Source: DAOMFB01 sp963801475 (GTDB lineage: Bacteria; Acidobacteriota; Thermoanaerobaculia; UBA5066). From it: a DNA stretch of 64,000 bases. The stretch is from positions 496,001 through 560,000 of the forward strand of contig CAWDEX010000001.1 in the NCBI GenBank assembly GCA_963801475.1. The letters are read 5' to 3'. Positions 14,566 through 21,947 of this stretch are shown piece after piece. The first letter of the stretch is position 1; each line of letters opens with the position of its first letter. Below the pieces are notes generated by a model that was not told the origin of the DNA, did not search any database, and saw nothing but the letters and a program-made list of their open reading frames with translations. A program made the position numbers and the translations under genes.

Positions 14566-17058
14566 CTAGTCCTTCGCCCGGGCGACGGTCTTCTGCATCT
14601 GCTCGCGCTGCTCCGCCGTCACCTTCTCCGGTTCGAGTTTGAACGTGACCTTGTTGATTTTGCCGGTGAAGGGAAACGGAGAATCGTAGCGGTACTCCAG
14701 CAGCGCGAGGCCGGTGCGCGTGTCCGAGCCGATGTCGAAGGTCTCGTCCTCCGGAAAGGTGATCGGGGTCGTGTGTTCCATGGTGTTCCTGGCCACTTCC
14801 TTGCCGTCCACGGAGAGCACGCCCGTCCCTCCCTTGCCCAGGCCCGGGCCATCGGACTTGAAGTCGAAGACGATGGTGTGCTTGCCGGCGGCGAGCGCGG
14901 GCCCGTCCCACACCGTGCGCTTGAGGTCGAGCAAGTTGTAGAGGAACACCGGCTTGCCCCGGCCGATTCCGAACTCGCCCTTGCTCAGGAAGAGTCCGTA
15001 GCCGCCGAAGCGTCCGCCGTCGGTGACGATCATCCCTTCCGCGCCCCCTTCGGGAACTTCGACCTCGGCGGTGATGGTGTACGACTTGTTCAGGATGCTC
15101 GGAGCGCCGCTGTTGGGGACGCCGGTCAGCGTTCCCGTGTAGGTGAAGACCGTTCGCCCCCCCGTGAGATTGGGCTTCGGCGCGTTCCAGCGCGTCAGCG
15201 ACGAGTTGTCGAGCGGAAGCACGCCATGCTTCTTCGCCTCGGCGTAGAAGATGTCCTGCATCTGCTTGAGCTTCTCCGGCATTCTGGCCGCCATGTCATT
15301 GAACTCGGTCGGATCCTCGGCGACGTTGTAGAGCTCCCACTGGTACCCGGTGATCACGTCGGGCGCCGGCTTGGTGCTCAGCTCCCACGGGAGCGTCGCC
15401 GGAGTCGTCGCCGCCACCCAGCCGTCGTGGTAGATGGCGCGATTTCCGAGCATTTCAAAGTACTGCGTGGTGTGCCGGCCGGGCGCGTTGGCGTTCGCCT
15501 TGTTCCATGTGTAGGCCATGCTGACGCCGTCCATGGGGCGCTGCTTGATGCCGTCGAGCGTATCCGGCAACGGGATGCCGCTCGCTTCGAGGATGGTCGG
15601 AACGATGTCAATGAGATGGTGAAACTGGCGACGGATGCCGCCCGCGTCGTTGATGTGGCCCGGCCACGACATGGCCATGCCCTGGGCCGTTCCGCCGTAG
15701 TGCGACGCCACCTGCTTGGTCCACTTAAACGGCGTGTCCATCGCCCAGGCCCAGGGTGCCGCAAAGTGCGGGAAGGTCCGCTCGGACCCCCAGAACGGGT
15801 ACCAGAGGAACTGGTCCTTGACCGGCACTTCAACGCCATTGAAGGTGGTGAACTCGTTCGGTGTGCCGTTGAGCATCCCCTCGGGACTCGCGCCGTTGTC
15901 GCCGGCGATATAGATGATCAAGGTGTTGTCGAGCTGGCCGAGGTCTTCGACGGCCTGGATGACGCGGCCGATTTCGTAGTCGGTGTAGGCGAGGTAGGCC
16001 CCATAGACGTCGGCTTGCTTTATGAAGAGCTTCTTCTCGTCCCAGCTGAGGGAATCCCACTCGGGCAGGTCCTTCGGCCAGGGAGTCATCTTCGCGTTCT
16101 CCGGCATGATGCCCAGTCGCTTCTGGTTGGCGAAGATGGTCTCGCGCAGCTTGTTCCAGCCCCCGTCGAAGAGGTGCATGTCGCTGATCTTCTTGATCCA
16201 CTCCGGCGTCGGATGATGGGGGGAATGCGTGCCGCCCGGTACGTAATAGACGAGGAACGGCTTGTCGGGCGCGATCTCCTTGAGCTCCTTCATGTACTGG
16301 ATCGCCTCGTCGGCCATCGCCGTGGTCAGGTTCCAGCCCGGTTTGCCCTGGAAGGGGTAGATCGCCGTCGTGTTGCGGTACAGGTTGGGCTGCCACTGGC
16401 TGGCGTCGCCGCCGACGAAGCCATAGAAGTATTCGAAGCCCATGCCGTTCGGCCACTGGTCGAATGGGCCGGCCTGGGTCGACTGATAGAAGGGCGTGTT
16501 GTGGTTCTTGCCGAACCACGAGGTCGCGTAGCCGTTCTCCTTGAGGATCGTGGCGACAGTGCCGTTCTCCTTCCGGATGACAGAGTCGTAGCCCGGGAAT
16601 CCCGTCGCAATTTCGCCGACCACGCCGAAACCGGCCACGTGGTGGTTGCGCCCGGTGATCAAGGCCGCGCGCGAGGGCGAACAGAGCGACGTGGAGTGGA
16701 AATTCGTGTAGCGCAGGCCGTTCTTCGCGATGCGGTCCAGGGCCGGTGTCGGAACGACGCCGCCGAAGGTGCCCGGCGCGCCGAAGCCACTGTCATCGGT
16801 CATGATCAGCAGCACGTTGGGCGCGCCCTTCGGCGGCACGACCCGTGGCGCCCACCAGGCCTTGGACTCCGAGGCCTTTTCCTTGATCACCCCGCCGAAC
16901 TTCGGATCGGGCGGCGGCAGCTGCTTGCCGTCGAGGGTTGTCGTGGCGCTCGGCGAACCCGAAACGCCGGTCACCTGCTGCGCGACGCCGGATGAGGATT
17001 GGAATGCAAGAGCGACACCTGATACCGCAATGGCGACGACGAGCTTGACCGCCTTCAT
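14566..17058 (-). CDS. Arylsulfatase 1 (type I, formylglycine-dependent), exported
   Basis: An 830-residue sulfatase of the alkaline-phosphatase superfamily that hydrolyses sulfate esters. The signal peptide is about residues 1-28. The catalytic domain starts at NVLLIMTDDSGFG with the metal-binding Asp pair at 88-89. The sulfatase signature is CSPSRAALITGR, with Cys126 expected to be converted to formylglycine. Further ligands appear in GKNHN and GDNGAS. A C-terminal beta-rich extension of about 200 residues (from about 620) is also found in its paralogue at 43-46 kb. No formylglycine-generating enzyme is in the window, so maturation must use a gene elsewhere. An inverted repeat (17104-17122) lies upstream. 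The stop is followed after 4 bases by a small membrane-protein gene. Confidence 0.94.
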   Translation of the reverse strand: MKAVKLVVAIAVSGVALAFQSSSGVAQQVTGVSGSPSATTTLDGKQLPPPDPKFGGVIKEKASESKAWWAPRVVPPKGAPNVLLIMTDDSGFGAPGTFGGVVPTPALDRIAKNGLRYTNFHSTSLCSPSRAALITGRNHHVAGFGVVGEIATGFPGYDSVIRKENGTVATILKENGYATSWFGKNHNTPFYQSTQAGPFDQWPNGMGFEYFYGFVGGDASQWQPNLYRNTTAIYPFQGKPGWNLTTAMADEAIQYMKELKEIAPDKPFLVYYVPGGTHSPHHPTPEWIKKISDMHLFDGGWNKLRETIFANQKRLGIMPENAKMTPWPKDLPEWDSLSWDEKKLFIKQADVYGAYLAYTDYEIGRVIQAVEDLGQLDNTLIIYIAGDNGASPEGMLNGTPNEFTTFNGVEVPVKDQFLWYPFWGSERTFPHFAAPWAWAMDTPFKWTKQVASHYGGTAQGMAMSWPGHINDAGGIRRQFHHLIDIVPTILEASGIPLPDTLDGIKQRPMDGVSMAYTWNKANANAPGRHTTQYFEMLGNRAIYHDGWVAATTPATLPWELSTKPAPDVITGYQWELYNVAEDPTEFNDMAARMPEKLKQMQDIFYAEAKKHGVLPLDNSSLTRWNAPKPNLTGGRTVFTYTGTLTGVPNSGAPSILNKSYTITAEVEVPEGGAEGMIVTDGGRFGGYGLFLSKGEFGIGRGKPVFLYNLLDLKRTVWDGPALAAGKHTIVFDFKSDGPGLGKGGTGVLSVDGKEVARNTMEHTTPITFPEDETFDIGSDTRTGLALLEYRYDSPFPFTGKINKVTFKLEPEKVTAEQREQMQKTVARAKD

Positions 17059-17103
17059 ACCAGCCCCACTTTCGTTCGATCCGAGTCCGTTTCGCGATAG
17101 CTT

Positions 17104-17122
17104 GACCTCTTCTTGCGAGGTC
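17104..17122. promoter_or_regulatory. Candidate operator upstream of arylsulfatase 1
   Basis: GACCTC (17104-17109) and GAGGTC (17117-17122) form an inverted repeat with a 7-base spacer, about 46 bases upstream of the sulfatase ATG. It is short and could be chance in a GC-rich region. Confidence 0.25.
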
Positions 17123-17182
17123 TCGTTTCAGAGTGTGCCCCTTGCGAACCTGACAGAGATTCGGCCGCAACCCCCTCGTAGC

Positions 17183-17578
17183 CTACCCCGAGATCGGCTC
17201 GAAGGCGCTGTCGGACTCAACCTGGTACTCGCGCCAGCGGGAGACCAGACCGTCTTCCAGGACGACGATGGCGACGCCCGCGTAAGCGTGGCCGCCCCAG
17301 TCGAAGGTGAACTCAGCCGCACCCGTTTGCGTCGGCTCGTCGAAGAAGATGCGGCGCCAGGTGGTCTTCATCGGCGCTCTTTTCGCCGTCCGGTCGAACA
17401 GCTCGCGCAGAACGGCGCGGGAGCGGTAGAACTTCTTCCCGCCCGGATCGAGGTAGACGGCGTCCTCGGCGAAAAGCGCGGCCGCGCCCCCGGCGTCGCC
17501 GGCGTTCCACGCCTCGGCCAGCCGGGCCATCAGGGCGTGGAAGCCTTCGGGCGTCAGGGCGCGGGAGCCTTCCATCAC
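17183..17578 (-). CDS. NTF2-like / SgcJ-EcaC-type protein
   Basis: A 131-residue protein with the NTF2-like (SnoaL-like) cone fold pattern: an N-terminal helix (LMARLAEAWNAGDAGGAAALF), then alternating strands with AEDAVYLDPGGKKF and WRRIFFDEPTQTGAAEF. The family includes small-molecule isomerases, hydrolases and pure ligand binders, so no reaction can be assigned. It starts 4 bases after the stop of the aldo/keto reductase gene, which suggests one transcript: S9 peptidase, aldo/keto reductase, this gene, and possibly arylsulfatase 1 after about 124 bases. Confidence 0.82.
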   Translation of the reverse strand: MMEGSRALTPEGFHALMARLAEAWNAGDAGGAAALFAEDAVYLDPGGKKFYRSRAVLRELFDRTAKRAPMKTTWRRIFFDEPTQTGAAEFTFDWGGHAYAGVAIVVLEDGLVSRWREYQVESDSAFEPISG

Positions 17579-17582
17579 TCTG

Positions 17583-18569
17583 TCAATGCCATCCGCGGAC
17601 GGCGTGGGAAGTGTACGGGGCTTCGAGGGCGCGGGTCTCGTCTTCAGACAGCGAGAGGTCGAGGGAGCGGATCGCGGCCTCGAGGTGGGGGAGCCTGGTG
17701 GCGCCGACGATGGGGGCCGTGACGGCCGGCTTCGAAAGGAGCCACGCGAGCGCCACCTCGGCCATCTCCACGCCGCGTGCCGCGGCGACCTGGCGAGCCG
17801 CCTCCATGACGTCGCCGTCGGAGGGGTGGTCGTAGAGCTTCCAGGCGTAGTCGTCGCTCGCGGCCCGCGGCGTCGCCATCCGGTCGTCGGGACGGGGGCG
17901 CGACCCCGCGAGGAGGCCTCGGGCCAGCGGCGACCAGGGAATCACGGCGATCCCTTCCTCGACGCAGAGGGGAAGCATCTCCCGCTCCTCCTCGCGATAG
18001 AGGAGGTTGTAGTGGTTCTGCATCGAGACGAAGCGGGGAAAGCCGTGAAGGTCGGCGAGGCCGAGCGCCTTCATCAGCTTCCACGAGGGGCCGGAGCTGG
18101 CCCCGACGTACCGGACCTTCCCCTGCTTCACGAGCAGGTCGAGCGCCGCCAGCGTCTCCTCGAGGGGGACGGCCGGGTCGAAGCGGTGGATCTGGTAGAG
18201 ATCGATCGTGTCCATCTGGAGCCGCCTCAGGCTGGCTTCGCATCCCTGGACGACATGCTTGCGCGAGAGCCCCTTCATGTTCGGGCCCTGGCCCATCGGG
18301 AAGAAGACCTTGGTCGCGAGGACGACCTCCTCCCGCCGCGCGAACTCCTTGAGCATCTTCCCGGTGATCTCCTCCGAGCGTCCCAGCGAGTAGCCGTCGG
18401 CCGTGTCGAAGAAGTTGATCCCGGCCTCCACGGCGGCGCGGAAGAAGGGGCGCGCGGCCTCCTCGCCGTCGAGGATCCAGGGGCGCCACGTGCTCGAGCC
18501 GTAGCTCATGCAGCCGAAGCAGAGGCGCGAGACGGTCACCCCCGTCCGGCCGAGCGTCGTGTAATTCAT
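17583..18569 (-). CDS. Aldo/keto reductase (328 residues)
   Basis: An NADPH-dependent aldo/keto reductase of the (alpha/beta)8-barrel type. The N-terminus MNYTTLGRTGVTVSRLCFG is typical of the AKR11/YajO-like group. The tetrad is visible: Asp and Tyr in FFDTADGYSLG, Lys in VLATKV, and His in LYQIHR. The C-terminal cofactor segment PIVGATRLPHLEAA is present. The physiological substrate is unknown. The ATG overlaps the TGA of the S9 peptidase by 4 bases (18566-18569), a sign of translational coupling. A much longer frame to 19463 is only the antisense-free shadow of the peptidase gene and is not used. Confidence 0.93.
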   Translation of the reverse strand: MNYTTLGRTGVTVSRLCFGCMSYGSSTWRPWILDGEEAARPFFRAAVEAGINFFDTADGYSLGRSEEITGKMLKEFARREEVVLATKVFFPMGQGPNMKGLSRKHVVQGCEASLRRLQMDTIDLYQIHRFDPAVPLEETLAALDLLVKQGKVRYVGASSGPSWKLMKALGLADLHGFPRFVSMQNHYNLLYREEEREMLPLCVEEGIAVIPWSPLARGLLAGSRPRPDDRMATPRAASDDYAWKLYDHPSDGDVMEAARQVAAARGVEMAEVALAWLLSKPAVTAPIVGATRLPHLEAAIRSLDLSLSEDETRALEAPYTSHAVRGWH

Positions 18570-20626
18570 CGGCTTGCCTCCGATGGCGCGAGGTACTTCC
18601 CGAGGAAGCCCAGCACCTCGCCGTACCAGTGCTTCGCATTCTGTCCCTTCAGGATCCAGTGATTCTCGTCGGGGTAGACGACGAGGCGGGCGGGGACCCC
18701 CTTCGCCGTCAGAACGCCGTACAGTTCGAGCCCCTGCGTCACGGGAACGCGGAAATCGCGTTCGCCGTGCAGGACGAGCATCGGCGTCCGGAAGGACGAG
18801 GCGTACCGGTTCGGGCTCCACGCCTCCACGGCGTCGCGGTTCGTGAAGGGATACCCGCCGTAGGAATGGTTCCGGCCGTAGGTGTCGTCCGACGCGTACT
18901 GGCCCATCAGGTCGTAGACCCCCGCGTGCGAGACGAGCGCCGCGAAACGGTCCGTGTGTCCCTCCATCCAGTTGACGAGGAAGCCGCCGTACGAGCCGCC
19001 GGCCGCCGCCATCCGCTTCGGATCGACGATTCCTTCTGAAATCAGGAGGTCCGTGGCCTTCATCACGTCCTCTAAGGGCTTCTCGGGGTGCGCGCCGAGG
19101 ATCGACTCGACCCATTTCTGCCCGAAGCTCGAGGAGCCGTGGAAATTCACCATCGCCACCACGTAGCCGGGGGCGGCGAAGAGCTGCGCGTTCCAGCGGA
19201 GGTGGAAGTTGTCGCCGAACGTCCCCACCGGCCCGCCGTGGACGAGCTGCAGGAGCGGGTACTTCTTCGACGGGTCGAAGCCGGGCGGGTAGACGACATA
19301 CATCTGGGCCTCGTCGCCCCCCGCCCCTCTGAAAGTCCTTTCCTCGACTCTTCCGAGAGCGAGCTTCGCCATCGCCGCGTCGTTGAACGTCGTGAGCGTC
19401 CGCAGGCCCGTCCCGTCCCGCTTCACGGAGGCCAGCTCGTTTGGCCGGGAGAGATCGTTCCACGCGAACAGGACCTCGCCGGCCGGCGTCGCCGTGGGGC
19501 CGGACGCGGTCCCTCCCTTCCAGATCCGTCGGGGCGTCCCGCCAGAGACGGGGATCGCATAGAGATTCGTCCGCGCCCGCTCCTCGGCCGCGAAGAGGAT
19601 CGTCCCCCCGTCCGCGGTGAAGGAGATCGGTCCGACCCCGTTCTCCCAGCCGTCCGTCAGCACCCGGCTCTTCCCCGTGGCGAGTTCCAGGAGAGCGAGA
19701 CGCCGGTAATCGGGCCAGTCGTCGGCCTTCACCTCGCGGGTGTAGGCGATCGTCTTCCCGTCGGGGGAGAAGACCGGGTCGCCGTCGGCCGCGGGGTTGT
19801 CAACTGTCAGGTCCTTCGGCGGGCCTCCGGTGGCGGGAACGAGAAAGAGGTCGTAGTTGAGCGTGCGATACGGCGGATCCGTCGTGTTCGCGGAGAAGAC
19901 GATCGCGCTTCCGTCCGGGGCGATGTCGAAGCGCCCCGTCCCGTCCTGCAGGCCGAAGAAACGCCTCGATCCGGGAAGCAGGTCGGTCGCCTTCCGCGTC
20001 GCGACGTCGAGCGAGAAGACGTGCGGCCACTCGTCGTACGTCATCCAGCGGTCCCAGTAACGGAAGAGCCGGTTCTCGGTGACCTGCGCCTTCACCTTCG
20101 CCTTCTCGCGCGCCTCGAGCGCCTTCTTCGTCGACTCGGGCGTCCCGTCCCCGCCGACGACGGACGAGACGAAGGCGATCCGCTTCCCGTCCGGGAACCA
20201 CTTCGGGTTCGAGACGCCGAGGGGCATCTCGGTCAGCCGCTCGGCCTCGCCGCCGTCCCGCGCGATGACGTAGAGCTGTGTCGCCTTGTCCCCCTCGCGG
20301 CGGGAAAGGAAGGCGAGGCGCTTTCCGTCGGGGCTGAAGGCGGGCGACGTGTCGGAGGCCTTGTTCGACGTGAGCCGCCGCGCCGAACCGGTGGCGACGT
20401 CGAGGAGCCAGATGTCGGCGTTGGAGCGGTCTTCCTCGGGGTCGTACGTCGAGACGGTGAAGGCGGCGGTCCTGCCGTCGGGCGAGAGCACGGGCGCGCC
20501 GACTCGCTGGAGGGACCAGAGGTCCTCGACGGTCATGGGCTTCCTGGCGATCGGGGCATCGGCGAGAGCCAGGGAGGGGAGCGCCAGGAGAAGCGCCTGG
20601 AGGGCGCGGCGGGGCGTTCGGAACAT
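18566..20626 (-). CDS. S9 family peptidase (dipeptidyl aminopeptidase / acylaminoacyl-peptidase type)
   Basis: A 686-residue exported serine peptidase. The start is put at MFRTPRRAL (20626), preceded by GGAGG, which gives a normal signal peptide ending near ALADA. Residues about 40-420 form a beta-propeller with repeated SPDGK/FSPDG blades. The alpha/beta-hydrolase domain follows with the nucleophile in GGSYGGFL, the Asp in HGERDFRVP and the His in DENHWI. Family members cleave N-terminal dipeptides or acylated residues from short peptides, here probably in the periplasm. It is the first gene of the S9-AKR-NTF2 run; the divergent YIP1 gene shares the 115-base upstream region. Confidence 0.94.
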   Translation of the reverse strand: MFRTPRRALQALLLALPSLALADAPIARKPMTVEDLWSLQRVGAPVLSPDGRTAAFTVSTYDPEEDRSNADIWLLDVATGSARRLTSNKASDTSPAFSPDGKRLAFLSRREGDKATQLYVIARDGGEAERLTEMPLGVSNPKWFPDGKRIAFVSSVVGGDGTPESTKKALEAREKAKVKAQVTENRLFRYWDRWMTYDEWPHVFSLDVATRKATDLLPGSRRFFGLQDGTGRFDIAPDGSAIVFSANTTDPPYRTLNYDLFLVPATGGPPKDLTVDNPAADGDPVFSPDGKTIAYTREVKADDWPDYRRLALLELATGKSRVLTDGWENGVGPISFTADGGTILFAAEERARTNLYAIPVSGGTPRRIWKGGTASGPTATPAGEVLFAWNDLSRPNELASVKRDGTGLRTLTTFNDAAMAKLALGRVEERTFRGAGGDEAQMYVVYPPGFDPSKKYPLLQLVHGGPVGTFGDNFHLRWNAQLFAAPGYVVAMVNFHGSSSFGQKWVESILGAHPEKPLEDVMKATDLLISEGIVDPKRMAAAGGSYGGFLVNWMEGHTDRFAALVSHAGVYDLMGQYASDDTYGRNHSYGGYPFTNRDAVEAWSPNRYASSFRTPMLVLHGERDFRVPVTQGLELYGVLTAKGVPARLVVYPDENHWILKGQNAKHWYGEVLGFLGKYLAPSEASR

Positions 20627-20689
20627 CGGGTCCTCCGTCGACGGGCGAGCGTAACAGAGGGCTCTGCCGCTTCCGGGACGTGAACTGGA

Positions 20690-20695
20690 TAGAAT
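20690..20695 (+). promoter_or_regulatory. TAGAAT -10-like hexamer before the YIP1 gene
   Basis: TAGAAT lies 46 bases before ATG 20742, leaving room for a normal leader with Shine-Dalgarno GAAGGAGGG. I see no good -35 at 16-18 bases. Confidence 0.35.
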
Positions 20696-20741
20696 CAGGC
20701 CGCATTCGGGCCAGACGTTCACGCGAAGGAGGGTTTCCCTC

Positions 20742-21488
20742 ATGTCCGGTCTTCCGCCCGACGTCCCGCCGCCTCCCCCCCCGCCTCCTCCGTCCGGATA
20801 CGTCCCGCCGCCGCCTTCCGGCTACGCGCCCCAACCGAACGCGCTCCCCTGGGAGGACCGCCCGCGGATCGGCTTCGCCGACGCCCTCGTGGACACGATC
20901 CGCCTCTTCGCGACGAAGCCGGCCGAGGCGTGGAGCCGGACGCGGGAGAAGGGGGACATCGCCCAGCCGCTCCTCTTCGCCATCTGCGTCGGCTGGATCG
21001 GCGCGGCCTTCAACGCCGTCTACGGCCTCATGTTCGGCCAGGCGTGGCTCCGGTGGGTCCCCGCGGAGGCGCGCCAGCACATGACCGGGTTCCTCGTGGG
21101 CTCCCCCGGCGGGACGGCGCTGCAGGTCTTCCTCGCTCCCATCGGCGTCGTCCTGGGTCTCTTCATCGGCGCGGCGATCCTCCACGTCTGCTTCCTCGTC
21201 GTCGGCGCGCTGTCGAACTCGACGGCCGGTTTCGAGGGGACCGTCCGGGTCCTCGGCTACTCGTGGATGACGCAGCTCGCCCAGATCATCCCGGTCTTCG
21301 GCGGCCTCGTCGCCGCCGTCTGGGGCCTCGTTCTCATGGTGATGGGGGCCCAGCGGCTCCACAGGGCGTCGCAGGGGAAGGCGATCATGGGCGTCCTCCT
21401 GCCCGTCCTTCTCTGCTGCGGCTGCGTGATCATCGCGGCGATCATCGGCGGCGCCGCGCTGATGAGCGCCTTCGGCCGGATGCGCTGA
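20742..21488 (+). CDS. YIP1 family membrane protein
   Basis: A 248-residue protein with a Pro/Gly/Tyr-rich cytoplasmic N-terminus (about 1-45), then an ARL/Yip1-type membrane domain with about five helices (55-245). The segment FATKPAEAWSRTREKGDI just before the first helix is characteristic of bacterial YIP1 proteins, and the C-terminus is rich in short hydrophobic residues. The function in bacteria is unknown. GAAGGAGGG precedes the ATG by about 9 bases. It diverges from the S9 peptidase gene, and DUF2752 follows 21 bases after its stop. Confidence 0.85.
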   Translation: MSGLPPDVPPPPPPPPPSGYVPPPPSGYAPQPNALPWEDRPRIGFADALVDTIRLFATKPAEAWSRTREKGDIAQPLLFAICVGWIGAAFNAVYGLMFGQAWLRWVPAEARQHMTGFLVGSPGGTALQVFLAPIGVVLGLFIGAAILHVCFLVVGALSNSTAGFEGTVRVLGYSWMTQLAQIIPVFGGLVAAVWGLVLMVMGAQRLHRASQGKAIMGVLLPVLLCCGCVIIAAIIGGAALMSAFGRMR

Positions 21489-21509
21489 GCCCGAGCCGCG
21501 GAGTCGGGG

Positions 21510-21890
21510 GTGAGCGGCGAAAGGAAGCTGGGGCTTCTCTGGGGCGCGGTCGCCCTCGCGTTGCTGGCCCTCTCTCCGCTCGCGCCGGCCCTCGCCGGCT
21601 CCCTTCCCGAGTGCTTCTTCCGTCGCATCACCGAAATCCCCTGCCTCACCTGCGGCGGCACACGTGCCCTCTTCGCGCTTCTCGCCGGCAATCTCCCCGC
21701 GGCGCTTCAGGCCAACCCGCTCGTCGCGGCCGCCCTCGTCGCTCTCGTCGGGGGCGGCCTCGCCTCGGGAGCCCTCGCTCTGGCCGGGCGGGGCGTCGCG
21801 GAGCCGGAGCGCCTTCCGGGCTGGGCACGCCCCGCGGTCGTTCTCGTCCTGGCCGCGAACTGGCTCTGGTTGATCTCGCAGGGCCGCTGA
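21510..21890 (+). CDS. DUF2752 domain-containing membrane protein
   Basis: A 126-residue membrane protein with a GTG start. It has about three membrane helices and the DUF2752 signature EIPCLTCGGTRALFALL, a conserved Cys-x2-Cys-Gly motif followed by TRA at the start of the central helix. The biochemical role of this family is unknown. The Shine-Dalgarno is poor (GGAG overlaps GGGG just before the GTG). It follows YIP1 by 21 bases and is probably co-transcribed with it. Confidence 0.83.
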   Translation: MSGERKLGLLWGAVALALLALSPLAPALAGSLPECFFRRITEIPCLTCGGTRALFALLAGNLPAALQANPLVAAALVALVGGGLASGALALAGRGVAEPERLPGWARPAVVLVLAANWLWLISQGR

Positions 21891-21947
21891 GCGCCACCGG
21901 CCGGGGCGTATCCTCGGCGGCGACCTCACGCCTCCGGAGATGCGCCG

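Noticed and set aside
21926..21947. GGCGTATCCTCGG as a promoter for the BNR gene
   Set aside because: The match to a -10 is poor and no -35 is seen; not strong enough to list.
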